NCBI RefSeq assembly: GCF_001889545.1
Contig: NZ_CP018194.1
Span: forward strand, 2,367,501-2,431,500
From: Granulibacter bethesdensis
GTDB taxonomy: Bacteria > Pseudomonadota > Alphaproteobacteria > Acetobacterales > Acetobacteraceae
Direction of reading: 5' to 3'
DNA: 64,000 nucleotides
This document shows, one piece after another, positions 1 to 7,248 of the stretch (positions are counted from its first letter, which is position 1; every line of letters starts with the position of its first letter). Both the position numbers and the translations under genes were made by a program. The notes under the pieces are model-generated. The model worked only from the letters and a program-made list of their open reading frames with translations. It was not told the origin of the DNA and did no database searches.

Positions 1-1845
1 CGCCTCTTTCAACGCGCCGGCCAGAGCATGCTCTTCCGGCATTGCCAGCAGAGTATCGTCAGGGGCGCCGGTATGGGGCCCATCCTTCCGATCCTCGATA
101 CGCAGAATATTGGCGGCCCGTTTGTAGGCCGCTAGAAGATTTGCGCCATCTTCACTGCCCAACAGGGCCGCAACCGCATCGGCGCGCGCCAGCAGGCGCA
201 CAATATCGCCCGCCCCTTCCGCCGTATCATCGGCATGCACCGCGAACACCGCCGCCAGCACGTCATGGCGCGCCCCTTCGGAGCGCAACTGCACGCGCAG
301 ACGCTCAGCCATGAACGCCAGCAGATCGGCCACCGGCGCCTGATCGGAGGCAAAGGCGAACAGACGACCCAGCGGCAGCCGCAACCCGTTTTCACGGATG
401 ATGCGGATGATCCCCAGCGCCGCACGCCGCAGCGCGAACGGATCGCCGGAGCCGGTCGGAGCCTCCCCGATGGAAAAAAACATCGCCAGCCGGTCGATCT
501 TGTCCGCCAGAGCGACCGCGATCGAGACCGGCGCATCCGGCACCGGATCGGACGGGCCTTTCGGCGCGTAATGATCACGGATGGCATCGGCGATCCACGG
601 CGACTCCCCGTCATGCAGCGCGTAATAGCGGCCCATGACGCCCTGCAATTCCGGAAATTCCCCCACCATGCCGGTGGTCAGATCAGCCTTCGCCAGCAGC
701 GCCGCCCCGTCCGCATCGCGTGCATCCGCCCCTACCAGCGGCGCGATTTCCCGCGCCAGCCGCCGCAGACGCGCCACCAGAGCGGCCTGACTGCCGAGCT
801 TCGCGTGATAGGTCACACGCTCCAGCACAGACAGCCGGGAGGCCAGCGGTTCCTTGCGGTCCTGATCCCAGAAATGGCGTGCATCGGCAAAGCGGGCGCG
901 CAGCACACGCTCATTACCAGCAATAATGGCGCGGCCCTGATCGGTGGCCTCGATATTGGCGATGAAGGCGAAATAAGGGGCGGCTTTGCCCTCGGCATCG
1001 CGCAGCGCGAAATAACGCTGGTTGACCCGCATGGAGACCTGCATCACCTCCGCAGGCAGAGACATATACTGATCGTCGATCCGGCCCAGCAGCGGCACCG
1101 GCCATTCCACCAGCCCGGCCACCTCATCGACCAGCCCGGGATCATCCACCACACTCAGCCCATGAGCGGCGGCAACGCGGGCGATGCCCTCCGCCACACG
1201 ACGGCGGCGTTCCTCAACATCCAGTACTACATGCCGTTCGGCCAGCGCCGCCTGCCATTCAGCGACACCACGGACCTTCACGGCACCGGGAGACAGGAAG
1301 CGATGCCCTTCCGTCTCATCGCCGGAGCGCAGCCCATGCCCGTCATCATCACCCTGAACGAGCGAAAACGGCACCACCACACCATCCAGCTGGCAGAGAA
1401 TACGGCGGAGAGGACGAACCCATGTAAACAGGCTCGACCCACCCCAGCGCATGGATTTCGGCCAGGGAAATTTCCACAGCAGCGCCGGAATCACCTCGGC
1501 AATCAGGGCCGCCGCTTCACGGCCCGGGCTGGACGTATCGAGCACCCAGTAATCGCCCTCTTCACGCAGGGCTGACCGATCCGCGCCATGTTTGCGCAGA
1601 AACCCGGCCAGAGCCTGTTCAGGCGCACCGATCCGTGGACCGCGCTCATTGCCGGAGCGGGCGGGCACACCTGCCTCCACCGTCGCGGTCAAAGCAAGAC
1701 GCCGGGGACCGACATGCCAGCGCAGATCACGCGGCGACAGATCAGCCAGCGCCTCTCCGGCCAGCCGCACCAGATCCTCGCCAGCCTTGACCTGCATACG
1801 GGCGGGGATTTCCTCGCTGAACAATTCCAGCAGTAATTCGGGCAT
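1..1845 (-). CDS. glyS: Glycyl-tRNA synthetase beta subunit (3' end outside window)
   Basis: Beta chain of the alpha2-beta2 bacterial glycyl-tRNA synthetase, which charges tRNA-Gly in the cytoplasm; the beta chain supplies tRNA recognition. The reading frame is open without a stop from an ATG at 1845 to the window edge, giving 615 residues of an expected roughly 690, so the C-terminus is missing. The N-terminus reads PELLLELFSEEIPARM, the family's usual opening, followed by the conserved WHVGPRRLA segment. The start lies only five bases after the vapC stop and about 0.8 kb from glyQ, so the toxin-antitoxin pair interrupts a pair that is normally adjacent. Identity is secure; the end is not visible. 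Confidence 0.95.
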   Translation of the reverse strand, partial: MPELLLELFSEEIPARMQVKAGEDLVRLAGEALADLSPRDLRWHVGPRRLALTATVEAGVPARSGNERGPRIGAPEQALAGFLRKHGADRSALREEGDYWVLDTSSPGREAAALIAEVIPALLWKFPWPKSMRWGGSSLFTWVRPLRRILCQLDGVVVPFSLVQGDDDGHGLRSGDETEGHRFLSPGAVKVRGVAEWQAALAERHVVLDVEERRRRVAEGIARVAAAHGLSVVDDPGLVDEVAGLVEWPVPLLGRIDDQYMSLPAEVMQVSMRVNQRYFALRDAEGKAAPYFAFIANIEATDQGRAIIAGNERVLRARFADARHFWDQDRKEPLASRLSVLERVTYHAKLGSQAALVARLRRLAREIAPLVGADARDADGAALLAKADLTTGMVGEFPELQGVMGRYYALHDGESPWIADAIRDHYAPKGPSDPVPDAPVSIAVALADKIDRLAMFFSIGEAPTGSGDPFALRRAALGIIRIIRENGLRLPLGRLFAFASDQAPVADLLAFMAERLRVQLRSEGARHDVLAAVFAVHADDTAEGAGDIVRLLARADAVAALLGSEDGANLLAAYKRAANILRIEDRKDGPHTGAPDDTLLAMPEEHALAGALKEA

Positions 1846-1850
1846 CGGGA

Positions 1851-2276
1851 TCAGTCCTGGATATCTTGCAATACGGTTTCTTCGGGCTGGGTGGCTGGCT
1901 CGATGTCGGTATGATCGAAATCCCGCCCTTTATAGAGCAGCCTGTCACCTTCGGTCTTGGCGAGAGCATAGGCCAGGCAGTCACCGTAATTCAGCCGGTG
2001 TGCATGACGGAATCGGCCGAAATAACGCCACGCACCGCGCGCCACCGTTGCCTGTTCAGCGCTGACGGGGACGATCTCGATCCCGGCGGCGCGGATGAAT
2101 TCATCAAAGCGGAGGCCGGCAAGGCGACCGCCTTTTTCCTCGACCATCATACTCGCCTCCAGCCAGTTGGCGGCCGACATGCGGGGGCGCTCGGCCGAGA
2201 CCAACGCCTCCAGATAGCGTTGGCCATCAGGCTCCCCCAGCACAATCGCCAGCAATGCGGAGGTATCGATGATCAC
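1851..2276 (-). CDS. vapC: VapC-family PIN-domain ribonuclease toxin
   Basis: PIN-domain toxin of a type II toxin-antitoxin module; family members are Mg-dependent RNases that cut tRNA or rRNA. The 141 residues open with MIIDTSALLAIVLGEP, which carries the first catalytic aspartate (D4). A glutamate follows in NWLEASMMVE, then aspartates in YGDCLAYALAK and GRDFDHTD, the usual acidic cluster. The start is GTG and overlaps the vapB stop as GTGA, indicating translational coupling. It lies between glyQ and glyS. The RNA target cannot be read from sequence. Confidence 0.93.
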   Translation of the reverse strand: MIIDTSALLAIVLGEPDGQRYLEALVSAERPRMSAANWLEASMMVEEKGGRLAGLRFDEFIRAAGIEIVPVSAEQATVARGAWRYFGRFRHAHRLNYGDCLAYALAKTEGDRLLYKGRDFDHTDIEPATQPEETVLQDIQD

Positions 2277-2527
2277 AGCGGCAATCCGCCCTCGGCATAC
2301 AGCGCGCTATGATCGGAACTGACCCGACCGCGCATATGGGCGCGGATATCCGCCGCAAGGACGGTAAGGCGCTGGAGACGGGACACACGGTCACGCAGGC
2401 GGCGCTCACGCTCCAGACGCTCCCGCAGCGCCTCCGTCACCGCCATGGTCATGCTTTCGCCGGTCAGCGCAGCAAGCTCGGTTGCCAGCACGTAGGCATC
2501 CTCACTTTTGATATTGAGCTGCGCCAT
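2273..2527 (-). CDS. vapB: VapB-type antitoxin, DNA-binding
   Basis: An 84-residue antitoxin that should neutralise VapC and repress the module. It begins MAQLNIKSEDAY and contains TGESMTMAVTEALRERLERE, the pattern of the Rv0623/PSK-type VapB family, with an N-terminal DNA-binding part and a charged helical C-terminus that would wrap the toxin. An ATG four codons upstream at 2539 is an alternative start. The stop overlaps the vapC GTG. Dyads containing GGTAGA upstream are the probable self-recognised operators. Confidence 0.88.
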   Translation of the reverse strand: MAQLNIKSEDAYVLATELAALTGESMTMAVTEALRERLERERRLRDRVSRLQRLTVLAADIRAHMRGRVSSDHSALYAEGGLPL

Positions 2528-2550
2528 GATGGTAGACATCCCGCCGTTGC

Positions 2551-2612
2551 AGGTAGACGCTACCTCACCTCTTCTACCATCGTCCAGAGGGAATGCCAAA
2601 GGAATGGTAGAA
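2551..2612. promoter_or_regulatory. Two inverted repeats, candidate VapB operators
   Basis: AGGTAG-ACG-CTACCT (2551-2565) is a perfect 6-bp inverted repeat. TTCTACCAT (2572-2580) and ATGGTAGAA (2604-2612) form a perfect 9-bp pair whose centres are 32 bp apart, about three helical turns, bracketing the predicted promoter. A further ATGGTAGA lies at 2529-2536 just at the vapB start. The shared GGTAGA core and the position strongly suggest antitoxin binding, by analogy with other autoregulated vapBC loci. Confidence 0.65.
2571..2599 (-). promoter_or_regulatory. Predicted sigma70-type promoter of vapBC
   Basis: Read on the minus strand, TTGGCA (2599-2594) and TAGAAG (2576-2571) are separated by 17 bases, matching the -35 hexamer at five of six positions and the -10 at four of six. 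The -10 overlaps one arm of the adjacent dyad, so repression by steric occlusion is plausible. It would let the toxin-antitoxin pair, and perhaps glyS, be transcribed independently of glyQ. Confidence 0.5.
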
Positions 2613-2658
2613 AATTTTTCAGCTATGGAAGAAAGCCGGACATCAGGGCCGAAACGCC

Positions 2659-3516
2659 CTAACCTCCACCCGCCAGCCACGCTTCGGCACAGCTTTTCGC
2701 CAGGCTGCGCACACGGGCAATATAGGCAGCCCGCTCCGTCACGCTGATGACACCGCGCGCATCCAGCAGATTGAACAGATGGCTGGCCTTGATGCACTGG
2801 TCATAGGCTGGCAAGGCCAGCCCCTGCCCTACCAGCGCGGCACATTCCTTTTCCGCGTCGATGAAATGGCGGGAGAGCATCTCGGTATTCGCATGCTCGA
2901 AATTATGCGCGCTGTATTCACGCTCCGCCCGCAGGAACACGTCGCCATAGGTGACGCCCTGCCCGTTGAAATCAAGATCGTAGACGTTTTCCACGTCCTG
3001 CACATACATGGCCAGACGCTCCAGCCCGTATGTCATCTCGAAACTGGGCAGATCGACCGGAATGCCGCCAACCTGCTGGAAATAAGTGAACTGGCCGACC
3101 TCCATCCCGTCGCACCAGACTTCCCAGCCCAGCCCCCATGCGCCAAGCGTCGGGCTTTCCCAGTCATCCTCGACAAAGCGGATGTCATGCAGCGCCGGGT
3201 CGATTCCGATGGCACGATAGCTGTCCAGCAACATGGACTGCGCAGTTTCCGGGCTGGGTTTCATGATGACCTGATATTGGTAATAATGCTGAAGCCGGTT
3301 CGGATTTTCGCCATAACGGCCATCGGTCGGGCGGCGGCTGGGCTGCACATAAGCGGCACGCCAGGGTTTGCGGCCCAACGAGCGCAGTGTCGTGGCTGGA
3401 TGAAATGTGCCTGCACCCATCTCGACGTCGTAAGGCTGCAAGATAACGCAGCCTGCTTTCGACCAGAAAGCATGCAGGCGGAGGATCAGATCCTGGAAGC
3501 TGGGTTTGTCAGGCAT
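2659..3516 (-). CDS. glyQ: Glycyl-tRNA synthetase alpha subunit
   Basis: Catalytic alpha chain of the bacterial-type glycyl-tRNA synthetase, 285 residues, a usual full length. Class II synthetase features of the family are plain: the [16 protein letters not shown] segment, [14 protein letters not shown], and the downstream [19 protein letters not shown] stretch. It precedes vapBC and glyS on the same strand, and the 131-bp spacer to vapB holds the vapBC promoter and dyads. The ATG at 3516 faces the SnoaL-like gene, leaving an 87-bp divergent promoter region. Confidence 0.97.
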   Translation of the reverse strand: MPDKPSFQDLILRLHAFWSKAGCVILQPYDVEMGAGTFHPATTLRSLGRKPWRAAYVQPSRRPTDGRYGENPNRLQHYYQYQVIMKPSPETAQSMLLDSYRAIGIDPALHDIRFVEDDWESPTLGAWGLGWEVWCDGMEVGQFTYFQQVGGIPVDLPSFEMTYGLERLAMYVQDVENVYDLDFNGQGVTYGDVFLRAEREYSAHNFEHANTEMLSRHFIDAEKECAALVGQGLALPAYDQCIKASHLFNLLDARGVISVTERAAYIARVRSLAKSCAEAWLAGGG

Positions 3517-3603
3517 TGACGGGCATGGTTCCGAGAAGCGAGAAGCCGCGCACGCTATAAGCTGTCGCTCCCGACGGCAATCCGTAACGAGTGAGGATCA
3601 ACC

Positions 3604-4026
3604 ATGACCCAGACCGCCGACGCGCTGATCCGCGCGTATTACGAAGCTTTCAACGCCGGTGACGAGGCCGCTTTCCTGGCCCTGCTGACCGATGATGTGG
3701 AACACGATATCAGTCAGGGCGACAAGGAAGTCGGCAAGGAAGCCTTCTCCCGCTTCCTCGCCCACATGAACAATTGCTACCGCGAGCGGATCGAGCTGCT
3801 GCGCGTGATGACCGAATCGACCGGCCAGTTCGCGGCCTCCGAATTCATCGTGCACGGTGAATATTTGAAGACGGATCCCGGTGTGCCGGAAGGCACCGCG
3901 CCGGCCCGTGGCCAGCGTTACACCCTGCCCGCCGGTGCTTTCTTCACCATCCGTGACGGCAAGGTGGCCCGGATTTCCAACCACTACAATCTCGGTGAGT
4001 GGATCCGTCAGGTGAACGAAGGCTGA
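3604..4026 (+). CDS. SnoaL-like (NTF2-fold) protein
   Basis: A 140-residue protein of the SnoaL/ketosteroid-isomerase-like group. The start ALIRAYYEAFNAGDEAAFLALLTDDVEHD is the family's first helix and strand, and it ends with FTIRDGKVARISNHYNLGEWIRQ, the typical closing strands. Such cone-shaped folds bind small hydrophobic ligands and catalyse varied isomerase or hydrolase reactions, so no substrate can be assigned. ATG at 3604 follows GTGAGGATCAACC, giving a GAGG ribosome site. It appears to be a single-gene unit followed by a strong dyad. Confidence 0.85.
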   Translation: MTQTADALIRAYYEAFNAGDEAAFLALLTDDVEHDISQGDKEVGKEAFSRFLAHMNNCYRERIELLRVMTESTGQFAASEFIVHGEYLKTDPGVPEGTAPARGQRYTLPAGAFFTIRDGKVARISNHYNLGEWIRQVNEG

Positions 4027-4036
4027 TCCCGTCTGG

Positions 4037-4074
4037 CCCGTCAGGATGGCGCTTGTCCTGCCCATCCTGACGGG
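4037..4074 (+). terminator. Hairpin, probable terminator of the SnoaL-like gene
   Basis: A perfect 13-bp inverted repeat, CCCGTCAGGATGG (4037-4049) and CCATCCTGACGGG (4062-4074), with a 12-base loop, lies just after the stop at 4026. No real T run follows, so it may act as a transcript-stabilising hairpin or a weak terminator. Confidence 0.6.
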
Positions 4075-4166
4075 GGCGTCTTGATCGCCGCCTGATGCCG
4101 CGCCATGTTTCGTCCAGCACCCTCATGCCAGGCATTGAGGGGACATCGTCAGGAGAGCGGCCGGAC

Positions 4167-4913
4167 ATGAACGACCAGGAACGCGAGATCATCACCCGCT
4201 TCATCGAGCGGGTCAGCGGCGCACAGACTGCGCCGGGAACAGCGGTACAAACGCTGCCGCCCGTCGATCGCGATGCCGATGCGTTGATCGGCCAGCTTTT
4301 CACCCGCTATCCCGAAGCCCGCTACCGACTGACCCAGACCGCCTATGTGCAGGATTACGCATTGGCCGAGGCCGGTAAAAAAATTCAGGCCCTCCAACAG
4401 CAGGTTCAGCAACTGCAACAACAGGTGCAGGCGCTTCAGCAGCAGAGCGGTCAGTCTCGTGGCGGGTTTTTCAGCTCTCTGTTCGGTGGCGGCCAACCCT
4501 CCGCCCCACAGCGGCCAGCCTTCCAGCCTCCGCCGCCGCAAGGTTACGCCCAACCCGGATATACCCAGCCGGGCTATGCCCAACCAGGATATGCCCAGCC
4601 TCCCTTTCAACGCGGCGGAAGCGGATTCCTTGGCTCAGCCCTGACCACCGCCGCGGGCGTGGCGGGCGGTATGGTGGTCGGCAATATGCTGACCGGCCTG
4701 TTCTCCGGCCATGAACATGCCGATCCGGGGGCCGGATTCGGTGCCGGGGGTGACAGCGGCGTCTGGGGCACGGGTGGCGATGCAGGTGGCGCAGCCCCCG
4801 GCGGAGATGACTGGGGCAGTCTTCAGAACGACACTGGTGCTGATCAGGGCGGCTGGGGTGACAGCGGCGATTCAGGATGGTCCGATTCCGGCGGTGGATG
4901 GGACGATCTTTAA
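4167..4913 (+). CDS. DUF2076 domain protein, coiled coil plus low-complexity tail
   Basis: A 248-residue protein starting MNDQEREIITRFIERV, the DUF2076 opening; related proteins are described as periplasmic ligand-binding sensors, though no function is firmly established. In order it shows a helical head (about 1-65), a glutamine-rich coiled coil (QALQQQVQQLQQQ, about 70-92), a proline-rich stretch with four tandem GYxQP units (about 128-147), a glycine-rich hydrophobic segment that could cross or sit on the membrane (about 153-180) and a Gly/Asp/Ser/Trp-rich tail. The start at 4167 is preferred over an in-frame codon at 4095 because AGGAGA lies at 4151-4156 and the family begins here. Confidence 0.8.
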   Translation: MNDQEREIITRFIERVSGAQTAPGTAVQTLPPVDRDADALIGQLFTRYPEARYRLTQTAYVQDYALAEAGKKIQALQQQVQQLQQQVQALQQQSGQSRGGFFSSLFGGGQPSAPQRPAFQPPPPQGYAQPGYTQPGYAQPGYAQPPFQRGGSGFLGSALTTAAGVAGGMVVGNMLTGLFSGHEHADPGAGFGAGGDSGVWGTGGDAGGAAPGGDDWGSLQNDTGADQGGWGDSGDSGWSDSGGGWDDL

Positions 4914-4954
4914 GGCCATACCGGGCAAGAAAGATAAAATTTCCTGATTGACGC

Positions 4955-4989
4955 GGGTAGAATCATTTGCATTTCTTATGGTTCTACCC
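4955..4989. promoter_or_regulatory. 12-bp dyad upstream of the LysR gene
   Basis: GGGTAGAATCAT (4955-4966) and ATGGTTCTACCC (4978-4989) form a dyad with one mismatch around an 11-base AT-rich loop. It could be the terminator of the DUF2076 gene, although no T run follows, or an operator for the adjacent LysR gene. The GGTAGAA core also occurs in the vapBC dyads. Confidence 0.45.
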
Positions 4990-5054
4990 ATCCGTTGCAT
5001 CAGGCAGTTCTTTCTTCACACCGGAGATCAGTGCTGCCGCAGGAGCAGCCTGAA

Positions 5055-5933
5055 GTGAATTATCCTGATCTCGATCTTGATCTTCTCCGCTGCTTTGCCT
5101 GCGTGGCGGCGGAACGGGGCTTTACCGCCGCCGGTCAGGTGATGGGACTCACGCAATCCGCAATCAGCCTGAAAATCAAACGGCTGGAAGACCTGATCAA
5201 TCGCCGGGTTTTCGATCGCTCCAGCCGCCACCTGGCCCTGACGCCGGATGGGGACATACTGCTGGCTTACACGCACCGCTTGCTATCCCTGAATGATGAG
5301 GCCGTACGGCGGCTGGTGGCCAGCCCGATCAAAGGGCATTTACGGCTGGGTGTCGCAGATCATTTCCTGCCCCATCATCTGGCGCAGATTGTGGGGCGCT
5401 TTCATCGCACCTATCCCGAAGTCAGGCTGGAAGTGGAGGTAGGCCGCTGCACTGAACTCCGCACCGCCTGCGATGAAGGGCGCTTCGATCTGGTGATCGG
5501 CAGACGCCGCGCCGGTGACACAATGGGGATGCCGATCTGGACCGAAACCATGGTCTGGGTCGCCGCTCACGATTTCCGGATGCCGGAGCGGGACAAGCCG
5601 CTACCGCTGGCAACCCTCTCGACAGGATGCATGTTCCGGGAACGGGCACTGGATGTTTTGTCCCGTGCGCGTATTCCACATGAGCTGCGCTATACCTCAA
5701 CCAGCCTGCTGGGCATCATTGCCTTTGTGCAGGAAGGGCTGTGCATTATCCCCATCGGTCGCTCCAATGTCCCGAACGGGCTGAAAGAGATCGACTCGCT
5801 GCCTGCCCTGGGGAATGCCGAGATTGCCGTATTTGGTAATACTTCTGACAAGAATCTCGAACTGGTGCAGCCTCTGATTGACCTGTTCCGTGACGATCTC
5901 GGCTCTGGCCGGAAAATCAGCCCCTCACCCTGA
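5055..5933 (+). CDS. LysR-family transcriptional regulator
   Basis: A 292-residue LysR regulator. The N-terminal winged helix is clear: DLLRCFACVAAERGFTAAGQVMGLTQSAISLKIKRLED. It is followed by a linker helix and a periplasmic-binding-like effector domain (LRLGVADHFLPHHL onward). The chosen GTG start has AGGAG at 5041-5045 and begins at the family's usual position; a TTG at 4995 would add 20 residues. It stands alone between the DUF2076 gene and hpnE, so the target is unknown. There is no evidence that it is the CbbR of the distant prk cluster. Confidence 0.9.
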   Translation: MNYPDLDLDLLRCFACVAAERGFTAAGQVMGLTQSAISLKIKRLEDLINRRVFDRSSRHLALTPDGDILLAYTHRLLSLNDEAVRRLVASPIKGHLRLGVADHFLPHHLAQIVGRFHRTYPEVRLEVEVGRCTELRTACDEGRFDLVIGRRRAGDTMGMPIWTETMVWVAAHDFRMPERDKPLPLATLSTGCMFRERALDVLSRARIPHELRYTSTSLLGIIAFVQEGLCIIPIGRSNVPNGLKEIDSLPALGNAEIAVFGNTSDKNLELVQPLIDLFRDDLGSGRKISPSP

Positions 5934-5999
5934 GACTTTACTTTACGCGTCTCTCCGCGCATCCGTGTGCGCGTGTCACATTCAACCTGTTCATCACCC

Positions 6000-7244
6000 A
6001 TGTTCCATATTGTCGGTGGCGGTCTGGCCGGACTGTCCGCAGCCCTCGACCTCGCCGAGCGCGGTCTGCGTGTCACGCTGTATGAATCAAGCCGTCAGGC
6101 AGGCGGGCGCTGTCGCTCCTATTTCGACAAGGAGCTGGGTTGCAGGATCGACAATGGCAACCATCTGCTGCTGTCCGGCAACCGGGCGGCGCATGGTTTC
6201 CTGAAACGGATCGGTGCGGGTGACAGTCTTAGTGGCCCGGGAAAACCCCTGTTTCCCTTCGCCGATCTTTCTGATGGCTCATTCTGGGCCGTGCAGCCGG
6301 GCCGTGGCCGCCTGCCGCTATGGCTGCTGAAGCGTCAAGCCCGTGTCGCGGGCACAAGAGTGCGGGACTATCTCTCCCTGCTGCGCATCATAGGCGCTCC
6401 GGAAATCGCAACAGTGCAGGATCTGACCCTGCCGGAACCTCTGTTTCGGCGGTTGCTGGAGCCTCTTTCGGTGTCTGCCCTGAATACCCGCCCGCATGAA
6501 GCCAGCGCCAGCCTGTTCGGAGCCATCATCCGCGAAACCCTCGCTGAAGGTGGTTCCGCCTGCATTCCCGCCATTCCGCGGGAGGGTATGTCAGAAAGTT
6601 TCGTTGATCCCGCGCTGACCCGTCTGTCCGCATTGGGGGCGGAAATCCGGCTGGGCCACCGCATCCCATCCCTCACCATCGAGAATGGGCGCGTCGCCAC
6701 GCTGGGGGATATCAGGCTGGGACCGGCTGACAAGGTCATTCTGGCTGTTCCGGCCTGGGTAGCTGCCGATCTGCTGCCTGAACTGACCGTGCCGGACCAG
6801 CATGAAGCCATTATCAATCTGCATTTCCGCACGCCGGCTGCTCCATCCACCAACCCTGCTTTTGTCAGAGCAGGGTTCATCGGCGTGGTCGGCGGCACGG
6901 CAGAATGGATTTTCCGGCGGCCCGAGGTGATCTCTGTCACCATCAGCGCGGCCAATCATCTGTTGGATGATCCGGACGTGCCAGCGCGCGTCTGGGACGA
7001 CATACGGCGCGCCACCGGTCAGCAGGGACCCATGCCGAAGCTGCGTATCGTACGCGAAAAACGCGCGACCTTCCTGGCCTCCCCCGAACAGAATGCACGC
7101 CGGCCGCAGGCTGGCTTCATGTTGCAACGCGGCATCACCAATCTGGCTCTCGCAGGGGACTGGACCGCAACCGGCTTGCCTGCAACAATTGAAGGTGCCA
7201 TCAGGTCCGGTTCGATAGCTGTCAAAATGCTACTACCGGACTGA
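6000..7244 (+). CDS. hpnE: Hydroxysqualene dehydroxylase HpnE (FAD amine-oxidase fold)
   Basis: FAD-dependent enzyme that completes bacterial squalene synthesis by reducing hydroxysqualene, upstream of hopanoid cyclisation. The 414 residues begin with the dinucleotide-binding segment FHIVGGGLAGLSAALDLAERG, followed by the RQAGGRCRS motif typical of amine-oxidase/phytoene-desaturase folds. They end with LALAGDWTATGLPATIEGAIRSG, the second FAD contact. The stop is four bases before the shc start, so the two form a hopanoid operon. hpnC and hpnD are not in the window. An in-frame GTG at 5967 is a less likely start. Confidence 0.92.
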   Translation: MFHIVGGGLAGLSAALDLAERGLRVTLYESSRQAGGRCRSYFDKELGCRIDNGNHLLLSGNRAAHGFLKRIGAGDSLSGPGKPLFPFADLSDGSFWAVQPGRGRLPLWLLKRQARVAGTRVRDYLSLLRIIGAPEIATVQDLTLPEPLFRRLLEPLSVSALNTRPHEASASLFGAIIRETLAEGGSACIPAIPREGMSESFVDPALTRLSALGAEIRLGHRIPSLTIENGRVATLGDIRLGPADKVILAVPAWVAADLLPELTVPDQHEAIINLHFRTPAAPSTNPAFVRAGFIGVVGGTAEWIFRRPEVISVTISAANHLLDDPDVPARVWDDIRRATGQQGPMPKLRIVREKRATFLASPEQNARRPQAGFMLQRGITNLALAGDWTATGLPATIEGAIRSGSIAVKMLLPD

Positions 7245-7248
7245 CCCA

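Noticed and set aside
235-1575. A 446-codon open frame on the plus strand
   Set aside because: It lies wholly antisense to glyS, whose protein is unmistakable. High GC in third positions produces long mirror frames, and the product has no family features.
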